This document shows positions 1-7,757 of a DNA stretch of 57,771 nt, one piece after another. Every line of letters starts with the position of its first letter. The stretch's first letter is position 1. The notes below the pieces were generated by a model. The model searched no databases. It saw only the letters and a program-made list of their open reading frames with translations, and had not been told where the DNA came from. Source of the stretch: Prevotella sp. Its GTDB lineage: Bacteria > Bacteroidota > Bacteroidia > Bacteroidales > Bacteroidaceae. The stretch is from contig JAFVGN010000023.1 in the NCBI GenBank assembly GCA_017474925.1, positions 1 to 57,771 of the forward strand, written 5' to 3'. A program made the translations under genes and the position numbers.

Positions 1-2
1 AC

Positions 3-122
3 AGATCGTTTGACAACTTCATGGTTAACCTGCTTGGCGCCTTGGCTGCATACTGCTTCTTCCCCAAGAAGCCGTGCATCTCTTGTGAAAGGGCTTGGGA
101 CAACCAATTAGCATTATTCTAA
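3..122 (+). pseudogene. 3' end of a probable transposase gene (cut by window edge)
   Basis: An open frame enters from the left edge and stops with TAA after 39 codons. It reads RSFDNFMVNLLGALAAYCFF, then PKKPCI and a short tail. A hydrophobic stretch followed by FFPKKP looks like the C-terminal end of DDE transposases common in Bacteroidota, but the catalytic part lies outside the window and I cannot name the family. It may belong to an intact gene that is merely cut by the window; it is typed as a pseudogene only because it is partial here. Confidence 0.45.
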
Positions 123-345
123 ATTCGTCGAACTCACGTTATTTAACTGGTGCAAAGGTACGAAATAAAATTGGAACTACCAAATCTCAGGGGTCGTAAG
201 GGGTCATATTTAGGGGTCGTATTCGACCACTTTGTACAAAAATACCACTACTTTGATAATCAAACGATTAACCAAAATAGTGGTCTAATTAACTGATTTA
301 CAATGAATTTATAATATTCTTCTCAGCATTCAAAAGAGTTTCATT
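123..345. other. Intergenic: probable insertion-sequence end and guaA downstream region
   Basis: No gene is seen. The AT-rich sequence just after the transposase stop probably contains the end of the insertion sequence. At 151-162 there is a minus-strand TACCTTTGCA box facing into the element. Further on, GGGGTC recurs three times (about 190-230). Confidence 0.4.
237..284 (-). terminator. Possible guaA terminator
   Basis: ACCACTA at 244-250 pairs with TAGTGGT at 278-284, with further TTTG/CAAA pairing inside and a long loop. Read on the minus strand the stem is followed by a short T-rich run, as expected for a terminator downstream of guaA. The long loop makes this uncertain. Confidence 0.4.
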
Positions 346-2073
346 TCATTCCCACTCGATGGTTGCGGGTGGTTTCGAGGAAATGTCATAGCAGACGCGA
401 TTGACGCCACGGACCTTGTTGATGATCTCGTTGCTGACCTTGGCCATGAAGTCGTAAGGCAGGTGAGCCCAGTCGGCAGTCATGGCATCGGTACTGGTGA
501 CAGCACGCAGGGCCACGGGATGCTCGTAGGTACGCTCGTCGCCCATGACGCCAACGCTGCGAACCGTGGAGAGAAGGATGGCGCCGGCCTGCCAAATCTG
601 GTCGTAGAGCGACACTTCTATCTCACCGTCCTGCATCTGGGCAGGAATGCCGGCAGCCAGCACGCGACGAGCCTCATCGCCAGACAGCTTGACCTTGTAG
701 TCGCGCAGGCCACGGATGTAGATGTCGTCGGCATCCTGCAGGATGCGCACTTTCTCGGGCGTGATGTCGCCCAGGATGCGCACAGCCAGTCCGGGACCGG
801 GGAAGGGATGACGGGTTATGAGGTGCTCGGGCATCTGAAGCTGACGGCCCACACGGCGCACCTCGTCCTTGAAGAGCCACTTCAGGGGCTCGCACAGCTG
901 CAGGTGCATCTCCTTGGGCAGTCCACCCACGTTATGGTGGCTCTTAATGACCTTACCAGTAATATTCAGCGACTCAATGCGGTCGGGATAGATGGTACCC
1001 TGGGCAAGCCACTTGGCATCGGTTATCTTCTTCGCCTCGGCATTGAACACCTCGACAAAGTCGCGTCCAATGATCTTGCGCTTCTGCTCAGGATCGGTGA
1101 CCCCGGCAAGGTCGGCAAAGAACTTCTCGGAAGCATCGACACCAATGACGTTAAGACCCAAGACACGATAGTCGTCCATAACCTGACGGAACTCGTTCTT
1201 GCGCAGCATGCCGTGGTCGACGAAGATGCAGGTGAGGCGCTGGCCGATGGCCTTGTTCAACAGCACGGCAGCCACGGAACTGTCGACACCACCGGAGAGG
1301 CCGAGGATGACACGATCCTGACCCAGCTGCGCCTTCAGCTCAGCCACCGTAGTATCGACAAACGAGGCAGCGCTCCACTCCTGGCGCGAGCCGCAGATGT
1401 CGACGACGAAATTGCTGAGCAGCTGCTTACCCTGCAGGGTGTGGAACACCTCAGGATGAAACTGTACAGCCCAAATGCCTTTGGCAAGTGAAGAGTGAAG
1501 AGTGAAGAGTGAAGAATTATCGGAGCAGCGAGAGCCATCGTGCTCGCACGTTTGGTCGAGTCGTGACGATAATCGCTGCAGGCAATTTGCCACCGCCTCA
1601 GGGGAAGCCCAGAATGCAGCGTTAGTGACGTCGGCAGTAGAACCGATAACCTTGAAGTCGCTGGGAATGGCCGTGATGGTGTCTCCATGCGACATCCAAA
1701 CCTGCGAATGCTGCTCAAAGCCCTTGAAGAGGGGATTAGCCGTGTCAACGGTCTGCAGGTTGGCACGTCCGTACTCGCGGGAGTCGGCCTTTTCGACCTT
1801 GCCACCCAGGGTATGCGAAATGAACTGTGCGCCATAGCAGATGCCAAGCACGGGAATGCGTCCTATGAACTGCGAGAGATCGACCTTGAAAGCCTCGGGG
1901 TCGTGTACCGAGTAGGGCGAGCCACTCAGTATGACGCCAATGACGGAGGGGTCGTCCTTGGGGAACTTGTTGTAGGGCAAAATTTCGCAGAAGGTGTCCA
2001 GCTCGCGGACACGACGGCCAATGAGCTGTGTCGTCTGCGAACCAAAATCGAGAATAATAATCTTCTGTTGCAT
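346..2073 (-). CDS. guaA: GMP synthase (glutamine-hydrolysing), with an in-frame insertion
   Basis: Makes GMP from XMP, ATP and glutamine in the cytoplasm. The 575-residue protein has an N-terminal class I glutamine amidotransferase (nucleophile C79 in GICYGAQ; H206 and E208 in QFHPEV), then the ATP-pyrophosphatase P-loop SGGVDSS and the C-terminal dimerisation domain ending in KPPATIEWE. The spacing from nucleophile Cys to His is 127 residues, against about 95 in E. coli GuaA. The extra stretch (about residues 159-197) is encoded by four tandem AGTGAAG heptamers (1487-1514) and a region bounded by ATTATCG/CGATAAT inverted repeats. It lies 33 bp downstream of the nucleotidyltransferase gene and may be co-transcribed with it. 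Confidence 0.95.
   Translation of the reverse strand: MQQKIIILDFGSQTTQLIGRRVRELDTFCEILPYNKFPKDDPSVIGVILSGSPYSVHDPEAFKVDLSQFIGRIPVLGICYGAQFISHTLGGKVEKADSREYGRANLQTVDTANPLFKGFEQHSQVWMSHGDTITAIPSDFKVIGSTADVTNAAFWASPEAVANCLQRLSSRLDQTCEHDGSRCSDNSSLFTLHSSLAKGIWAVQFHPEVFHTLQGKQLLSNFVVDICGSRQEWSAASFVDTTVAELKAQLGQDRVILGLSGGVDSSVAAVLLNKAIGQRLTCIFVDHGMLRKNEFRQVMDDYRVLGLNVIGVDASEKFFADLAGVTDPEQKRKIIGRDFVEVFNAEAKKITDAKWLAQGTIYPDRIESLNITGKVIKSHHNVGGLPKEMHLQLCEPLKWLFKDEVRRVGRQLQMPEHLITRHPFPGPGLAVRILGDITPEKVRILQDADDIYIRGLRDYKVKLSGDEARRVLAAGIPAQMQDGEIEVSLYDQIWQAGAILLSTVRSVGVMGDERTYEHPVALRAVTSTDAMTADWAHLPYDFMAKVSNEIINKVRGVNRVCYDISSKPPATIEWE
1487..1600. repeat. Repeat element inserted in frame in guaA
   Basis: Four perfect copies of AGTGAAG (1487-1514) are followed by a segment bounded by the inverted repeats ATTATCG (1516-1522) and CGATAAT (1567-1573). 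It encodes about 38 residues absent from typical GuaA proteins and keeps the reading frame. The outer limits are estimated from where GuaA homology stops. Confidence 0.6.
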
Positions 2074-2106
2074 ATATTATTTAAATTAGAAATGAGCAAT
2101 TTGGAA

Positions 2107-2850
2107 TTAGCAATGATGATGACCCATGAAAGCCTCTGCTTGTTCCAGGGAGTCCAATTTACCAACGTCCAGGACATGCAAGTCGTCCTTAACAAGTCCG
2201 ACGATGCGTGAGCGATGGCACACGGAGAGGTAGAAGTCGATGATGCTGAAACGATCGGGGAAGCTCTCCATGAGCGGGAACAGCCGTGGCGAAAAAGAAT
2301 GGATGCCCGAGAAGGCGAAGGTGTTTAAAGAGGTGAGAGGCGGGAGATGAGAGCCTAATGGACTCTTGACTTCGCCCGTCTCAATATTGGTCCATCCCAC
2401 CAGGCGCATGTCGTTGTCGAAAAGCAGGTAGCGCTTGGTCTTGCGTCGGCTGACCAACAGCACGGCATCGTCGTCGGACTGATGTTGGCTGCGAAACCAG
2501 TTGAAGTCGAGGTCGTCGAGGATGTCGACATTGTGGATAAGGACAGGTTCATCGGGGTCGAAGAGCGACTGTGCCTTCTTCAGTGCGCCGCCTGTCTCCA
2601 GGAGCTGTGACGTCTCGTCGCTGAACTGAACCAGCGAAGTGTAATCCTGACAGGCGACATGGTCGACAATCTGCTGGGCAAAGTGATGGACGTTGACCAC
2701 AAAGCGGCCGTAACCCTGCCCCATCAGCCGATGGATGTTGAGGTCGAGCAAGGGCTGACCATTGACCGGCACCAAGGCCTTGGGCATGGTGTCAGTCAGG
2801 GGTTTCAGCCGGGTGCCAAGACCCGCAGCCAGAATCATTGCCTGTTTCAT
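2107..2850 (-). CDS. Sugar-1-phosphate nucleotidyltransferase (MurU-like)
   Basis: A 247-residue nucleotidyltransferase. The N-terminus has the nucleotide-binding signature AAGLGTRLKPLTDTMPKAL, and metal-binding HNVDI lies near residue 110. The length and the nearby APH-RapZ fusion gene suggest MurNAc-1-phosphate uridylyltransferase (MurU) of cell-wall recycling; mannose-1-phosphate guanylyltransferase is an alternative. Residues around SPLGSHLPPLTSLNT (2326-2375) come from a CT-rich repeat-like stretch and look like extra sequence before the conserved AFSGIH motif. The C-terminus ends in GHHHC next to AT-rich repeat DNA, so the original end may have changed. A TAACTTTGCA box lies at 2868-2877. 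Confidence 0.8.
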   Translation of the reverse strand: MKQAMILAAGLGTRLKPLTDTMPKALVPVNGQPLLDLNIHRLMGQGYGRFVVNVHHFAQQIVDHVACQDYTSLVQFSDETSQLLETGGALKKAQSLFDPDEPVLIHNVDILDDLDFNWFRSQHQSDDDAVLLVSRRKTKRYLLFDNDMRLVGWTNIETGEVKSPLGSHLPPLTSLNTFAFSGIHSFSPRLFPLMESFPDRFSIIDFYLSVCHRSRIVGLVKDDLHVLDVGKLDSLEQAEAFMGHHHC

Positions 2851-2867
2851 ACGTTTTTTCTTTTCGT

Positions 2868-2929
2868 TGCAAAGTTACAAATTATTTATCAATAACCAAT
2901 GGTCATGTCTCAATTATTTTATATCTTTG
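2868..2929. promoter_or_regulatory. Divergent promoters, nucleotidyltransferase and CotH genes
   Basis: A minus-strand TAACTTTGCA box (2868-2877) faces the nucleotidyltransferase gene. A plus-strand TATCTTTG box (2922-2929) faces the CotH gene, 35 bp before its ATG. Both match the Bacteroidota housekeeping -7 consensus. Confidence 0.65.
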
Positions 2930-2963
2930 CAGGCAGGAATCAAAAAAAGCCCGATACGACGCA

Positions 2964-5330
2964 ATGAAAATACTACGACTCTTGATAGTGGCACTACTCT
3001 GTAACCAAGCGACAGCACAAACGCTGATGATCAACGAACTCATGCAGTCGAACATTGACTGCGTGATGGACGACTTCAACGAATTTCCCGACTCCTGGGT
3101 GGAGCTCTACAACCCTACCGATGCGGCCATCAACCTGAAAGACTACAAAATAGGCCTGAAGGAAAAAGCCAGCAAAGCCTGGCAGCTGCCTGACAAGACG
3201 GTAGAGGGCAAGAGCTATGTGCTGGTGTACTGCGACAAGGAAGAAGACGGCATGCACACCGACTTCCGACTTGAGACCACCAAGGAGAGCAGCCTCTACC
3301 TGTTTCTGGGCAAGGACGTCGCAGACCAAGTAACATTCGACAAGCAACCAGCTCCCAACATTGCCTACGGACGAAAGACGGACGGTAGCGGGGAATGGGG
3401 CTATCAGCTGACTCCGACACCAGGTATGGCCAATAAGGGAGACGTGTGCGACGCAAAGCACCTGCTGGGCGAGCCTGTGTTCAGCAGGAAAGGCATCATC
3501 ATCAGCGAACCATCATCCTTTACCACCGGACAGGGCATCAGCCTGACACTATCGCTGCCGGAAGGAGCGCCCGAAGGCACCCAGATACGCTACACCCTGG
3601 ACGGCAGCGAGCCTCAAGCCAACAGTACACTCTACAGGGCCATGCTGTCGTTCGACAAGACTACCGTCGTACGGGCGAAACTGTTCTGCCAGGGATGGCT
3701 TTCGCGCCGTTCCACCTGCCATTCGTACATCTTCTTCCCCACCGACAGGAAACTGACCCTGCCCGTCATCAGTATCATGACCAACAACCGATACCTGAGC
3801 GACACCAAGATAGGCATCTACGTGGACGGCAGCTATCAGAAAGGCAAGAAAAACTACGAGTTCAACTGGCGGCGACCTGTCAACGTGGAGTACTTCGAGA
3901 CACAGGCCGAGGACAGCCGGCTCAACCAGCTTTGCGAGACCAGGGTGATGGGCGGTGCCTCCAGAGGCTCAGCTCTGAAATCGCTGGCCCTGTATGCCAA
4001 CAAGCGTTTCGGTACCAAACGACTGGACTACGAATTCTTCCCCGACCAGAAGCCCGGCATGAGAAACTTCAAGAGCGTCATGCTGCGCAATGCGGGCAAC
4101 GACTTCGACTACCTCTACATGCGCGATGCCATCATCCAGCGCACAATGGCCAGTCATGCCGACCTGGACTGGCAGGCCTGGCGACCAGCCATCATCTACA
4201 TCAACGGGCAGTACAAGGGGATGCTGAACATCCGCGAACGCTCGAACGAGGACTATGTCTTCACCAACTATGATGAGCTGGAGGACATAGACATGATTGA
4301 AAACCTGTGGGAGCTGAAGGAGGGAACATGGGACAACTTCAACGACTTCAAGGCCTTCTATGCGGAGCACAACCACACCCTTGCGGAATATGAGGAGCGC
4401 ATGGACTGCATGGAGTTCATCAACCTGATGGCCATGAACCTCTATTACAACAACCTCGACTTTCCCGGCAACAACTTCGTCATATGGCGACCGACGGCCA
4501 ACGGCGGCAAATGGCGCTTCATAGCGAAGGACACGGACTTCGGACTTGGACTCTACGACTACGATGCCAACTATCACATCCTGGAGTGGCTACACAATCC
4601 CGACTACGACCCGAACTACAAATGGGGAGCCAATAGCTATGAAAGCACGAGACTGTTTCGCAGACTGATGGAAGATGCCGACTTCAAGCGCGAGTTCATT
4701 GACCGGTGCTGCATATACATGGGCGACTTCCTGAACGAGAAATGTACCAGGGCGGTGTGGGATGACATGTACGAGAAAATAAAAACGGAATTCCCCTTCC
4801 ATAGGAAGCTCTATATGTATAACCCGTGGTGGCCGAGGCCCTATGACGACGAGCTGAATGCTGCCCGCAACTGGCTTAGACAACGGACGAGCCTGTTTTA
4901 CCAGCAACTGGGCAACTACTATCAACTGGGGACACCCACCCCACTAGCCATCAACAAGACGCAACAGAACGCACGGATATCTTTCAACGGTGTGAAGCTG
5001 ACGGAAAAGGTCTTCGACGGGAAATTCTTTGCCGGACGCAGCCTACGGCTCAGTGCCGAGACTGATGCAGGGCAAGAGATAAAAGGATGGACAGTATTGA
5101 TAGACGGAGCGGAAAGTGTCGTCACAGGCAACACCCTGGACATGGACATGCCTTCATGCCAGCAGCTGACCATCAACCCCATCGTGGGCGAAGCCACTGG
5201 CATTGACAATACGGTAAGCCGGAAAAAGGATGCAGGGGACGACAAGTACTACAATCTGCAGGGGCAGCCTGTCAGCCAGCCGACAAAAGGGATCTACATC
5301 AGAAACAACCACGTGGTCGTTGTCAAGTAG
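2964..5330 (+). CDS. Secreted CotH-family protein with lamin-tail domain
   Basis: The 788-residue protein starts at ATG 2964, which gives a clean signal peptide ending near ATAQ; a longer upstream frame is rejected because it would begin before the promoter. Order: lamin-tail-like domain (MINELMQSN ... SWVELYNPTD), chitobiase-C-like repeat (IRYTLDGSEP), then the CotH kinase-like domain (FKSVMLRNAGND, YINGQYKGMLNIRERS, DTDFGLGLYDYD). The C-terminus, YYNLQGQPVSQPTKGIYI, resembles the tails of other secreted Prevotella proteins and the two BspA-like proteins here. Substrate unknown. Its last 8 bp overlap the convergent APH-RapZ gene. Confidence 0.85.
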   Translation: MKILRLLIVALLCNQATAQTLMINELMQSNIDCVMDDFNEFPDSWVELYNPTDAAINLKDYKIGLKEKASKAWQLPDKTVEGKSYVLVYCDKEEDGMHTDFRLETTKESSLYLFLGKDVADQVTFDKQPAPNIAYGRKTDGSGEWGYQLTPTPGMANKGDVCDAKHLLGEPVFSRKGIIISEPSSFTTGQGISLTLSLPEGAPEGTQIRYTLDGSEPQANSTLYRAMLSFDKTTVVRAKLFCQGWLSRRSTCHSYIFFPTDRKLTLPVISIMTNNRYLSDTKIGIYVDGSYQKGKKNYEFNWRRPVNVEYFETQAEDSRLNQLCETRVMGGASRGSALKSLALYANKRFGTKRLDYEFFPDQKPGMRNFKSVMLRNAGNDFDYLYMRDAIIQRTMASHADLDWQAWRPAIIYINGQYKGMLNIRERSNEDYVFTNYDELEDIDMIENLWELKEGTWDNFNDFKAFYAEHNHTLAEYEERMDCMEFINLMAMNLYYNNLDFPGNNFVIWRPTANGGKWRFIAKDTDFGLGLYDYDANYHILEWLHNPDYDPNYKWGANSYESTRLFRRLMEDADFKREFIDRCCIYMGDFLNEKCTRAVWDDMYEKIKTEFPFHRKLYMYNPWWPRPYDDELNAARNWLRQRTSLFYQQLGNYYQLGTPTPLAINKTQQNARISFNGVKLTEKVFDGKFFAGRSLRLSAETDAGQEIKGWTVLIDGAESVVTGNTLDMDMPSCQQLTINPIVGEATGIDNTVSRKKDAGDDKYYNLQGQPVSQPTKGIYIRNNHVVVVK

Positions 5331-6861
5331 TGGCAGTCAATGTCTGCGTGATGCCTTGTTCGCGATGACAGATACGCACCTCAATGCCGAACTTGTCGTG
5401 GATGTGCTCAGCCAGATGCTGGGCACTATAGACTGAGCGGTGCTGGCCGCCCGTACAGCCGAAGCAGAACATGAGTGAGGTGAATCCGCGCTGTATGTAA
5501 CGGCGCACATGGGCATCAGCGAGCTTATAGACACTCTCGAGGAAGGTCAGAATCTCACCGTCGTCCTCCAGGAAGCGAATGACAGGTTCGTCGAGTCCGG
5601 TCAGTTTCTTGTAGGGCTCGTATCGACCGGGGTTATGAGTGGAACGGCAATCGAACACATAACCGCCGCCATTGCCGCTCTCGTCCTCGGGAATACCTTT
5701 GCCATAAGAGAAACTATAGACCCTGACGACCAGGGGACCCTGCGCATCGTATCTGGAGAAGGTGGCCGGTCCGTCCTGAGGATGGGGCTTGTAGGGATTG
5801 TGACTGGTGGTCTTGAAACCGTCGGCACGTGCCGCCATAGCCTCGACATGCCTGAAGCGAGGCATCTCAGTCAGCCGTTGCAGCAAACCGGTCAGATAGG
5901 GATAGGGGAAATTGCGCTCGCCAAGCAGTTCACGGATATTGTCCATGGCCGGGGGAATGCTTTCAATGAAATGAGCCTTGCGTTCAAAATAGCCCCGGAA
6001 CCCGTAGGCTCCCAGAACCTGTAGCTGACGGAAAAGGACGAAGAGCGACAGCCGCTCGACAAACAGATGGGGCGACGGTACCTCGGTGTAATGCTTCAGC
6101 GCATTATAGTATTCATAGACCAGTTCGCGGCGCAACTTGTGGGGATACTTGGCGCTGGCCTGCCAAAGGAACGAGGCCAGGTCATAGTAGTACGGTCCCT
6201 TGCGCCCACCCTGGAAGTCGATGAAGAAAGGACGTCTGTTGCCGTCGACCATCACATTGCGAGCCTGGAAGTCGCGATAGAGAAAGCACTGGGTATCGTC
6301 AGCCGCCGTCAGGTCCTTGGCCAACAGCCGGAAGTCTGCCTCGAGCTTCAACTCATGGAAATCAAGTTCGGTAGCCTTCAGGAAACAGTACTTGAAATAG
6401 TTGAGGTCAAAAAGTACGGAGTCTGAGTTGAAAACGGGCTGTGGATAGCAGTTGGAGAAGTCGAGCTCGCGGGCTCCACGAATCTGAATATTGGGCAGTT
6501 CGCGAATAGTGCGGCGCAACAGATCCTGCTCTTTCAGCGTATAGCGTCCACCAGCCTCGCGCCCGCCTCGGATGGCATCGAACAACGACACGGAACCAAG
6601 GTCGGTCTGCAAATACCTCAGTTCGTCGGTACTGACGGCCAGTATCTGGGGAACCGGCAACTGGCGCTTGGTGAAATGCTGGCAAAGATAGACGAAGGCA
6701 TGATTCTCGTCACGGCTGGTACCAATGCAGCCTACTACCGTCTGTCCCTGAGCGTCGCTCATGCGATAATACTCACGGTTGCTTCCGGCTCCGGCCAGTT
6801 TCTCCACGTCGTGGGGTTCGGCCCCACACCACTGTTTGTATAGCTCCAATAGTTTCTGCAT
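5323..6861 (-). CDS. APH-type kinase fused to RapZ C-terminal domain (AmgK-like)
   Basis: A 512-residue fusion. Residues 1 to about 330 form an aminoglycoside-phosphotransferase-type kinase, with HRD-like YRDFQARNVMV and metal-binding FIDFQGGRKGP. Residues 370-505 match the RapZ C-terminal domain, with SFSYGKGIPED, GGYVFDCRSTHNPGR and GCTGGQHRSV. Kinases of this type phosphorylate MurNAc/GlcNAc at C1 (AmgK) and partner with a MurU nucleotidyltransferase, as encoded 2.5 kb away. RapZ-C senses GlcN-6-P in enterobacteria, so the fusion may couple recycling to amino-sugar level; that is inference. It follows the HAD gene by 50 bp in the same direction. Confidence 0.85.
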   Translation of the reverse strand: MQKLLELYKQWCGAEPHDVEKLAGAGSNREYYRMSDAQGQTVVGCIGTSRDENHAFVYLCQHFTKRQLPVPQILAVSTDELRYLQTDLGSVSLFDAIRGGREAGGRYTLKEQDLLRRTIRELPNIQIRGARELDFSNCYPQPVFNSDSVLFDLNYFKYCFLKATELDFHELKLEADFRLLAKDLTAADDTQCFLYRDFQARNVMVDGNRRPFFIDFQGGRKGPYYYDLASFLWQASAKYPHKLRRELVYEYYNALKHYTEVPSPHLFVERLSLFVLFRQLQVLGAYGFRGYFERKAHFIESIPPAMDNIRELLGERNFPYPYLTGLLQRLTEMPRFRHVEAMAARADGFKTTSHNPYKPHPQDGPATFSRYDAQGPLVVRVYSFSYGKGIPEDESGNGGGYVFDCRSTHNPGRYEPYKKLTGLDEPVIRFLEDDGEILTFLESVYKLADAHVRRYIQRGFTSLMFCFGCTGGQHRSVYSAQHLAEHIHDKFGIEVRICHREQGITQTLTATT

Positions 6862-6911
6862 ACTTCAAGTCATTTACGGTTTTATCGTACCATTGTTCAA
6901 TTATCTTTTTC

Positions 6912-7616
6912 TCAAAGAATATCCATTAGCTGGCGTAGCGATGTCACTTCATAGTCCACGGGCTCAGGGGCAGGATACTGTGGATAGCGGTTGAAGTAGG
7001 CAGTAGCCAGCCCGTAGTGCTTTGCGCCCAGGATGTCTGTCTGGAAGTTGTCGCCTATCATCAACGTGGTGGTTTTCCCTGCACGGGTCTGTTGCATCGC
7101 GTAGTCGAAGAAACGTGCCGAGGGCTTGTTGGCTCCAGCGTCCTCGCTCAGTATGATGGTGTCGAAATAGTCGTACAAACCGCTGGAGCGCAATTTCCTG
7201 TACTGCACTTCGTGGAATCCGTTGGAACACATGTGCATGCGATAGCCTTGCGAGCGTAGATAGTCCATCAGCTCGTGGGCTCCCTCCACCACACCTGATT
7301 TCGTGGAAAGAAGATCCAGGAAGAGGTCGCTGACCTCCAGGCAGCGCTTCTCATCGGGTTCCAGTCCCTGTCCCTTGCTCAGCGGGCGGCGGAAGCGCTC
7401 GACAATCAGATAGTTGCGCGTTATCTCGCCACGCGAGTAACGTGTCCACAGGTCTATATTCGTCTGCCAGTATTCATCGTAAAAGACACTCGCATCCGGG
7501 AACCAACGTTCCAGATGTAACGCGTCGAACAATTCGTGCAAGGCTATCTCAGCATTGCCATACGTGTCGTACAACGTGTCGTCAAAGTCGATGAACAGGT
7601 CGGTGTATTGTTTCAT
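6912..7616 (-). CDS. HAD-superfamily hydrolase (YjjG-like nucleotidase)
   Basis: The 234-residue protein begins MKQYTDLFIDFDDTLYD, giving HAD motif I (DFDDT) at residues 10-14. Motif II lies in HMCSNGF and motif IV in MIGDNFQTDILGA. A helical cap sits between motifs I and II, and the size fits YjjG/pyrimidine 5'-nucleotidases of subfamily IA. The start at 7616 is chosen because a TAACTTTG box lies at 7626-7633, ten bases upstream; longer frames begin before that promoter. It may form an operon with the APH-RapZ gene. Confidence 0.8.
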   Translation of the reverse strand: MKQYTDLFIDFDDTLYDTYGNAEIALHELFDALHLERWFPDASVFYDEYWQTNIDLWTRYSRGEITRNYLIVERFRRPLSKGQGLEPDEKRCLEVSDLFLDLLSTKSGVVEGAHELMDYLRSQGYRMHMCSNGFHEVQYRKLRSSGLYDYFDTIILSEDAGANKPSARFFDYAMQQTRAGKTTTLMIGDNFQTDILGAKHYGLATAYFNRYPQYPAPEPVDYEVTSLRQLMDIL

Positions 7617-7757
7617 AAACGGCTGCAAAGTTACAAACTTTTTCCGAGAAAGCACGTCCCCAACCTATACCTTTTATAGATTATTCATTTTTTGCCCGCT
7701 ATTTCATGGGAAAGGAAACCTGCAATCTGCCACATTGAGGGCAGACGATTCCCTACC

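Noticed and set aside
463-1491. 342-aa plus-strand ORF
   Set aside because: Antisense shadow of guaA; no family signature, while the minus strand encodes clear GuaA motifs.
3446-4273. 275-aa plus-strand ORF
   Set aside because: Alternative frame inside the CotH gene, Arg/His/Gln-rich with no motifs.
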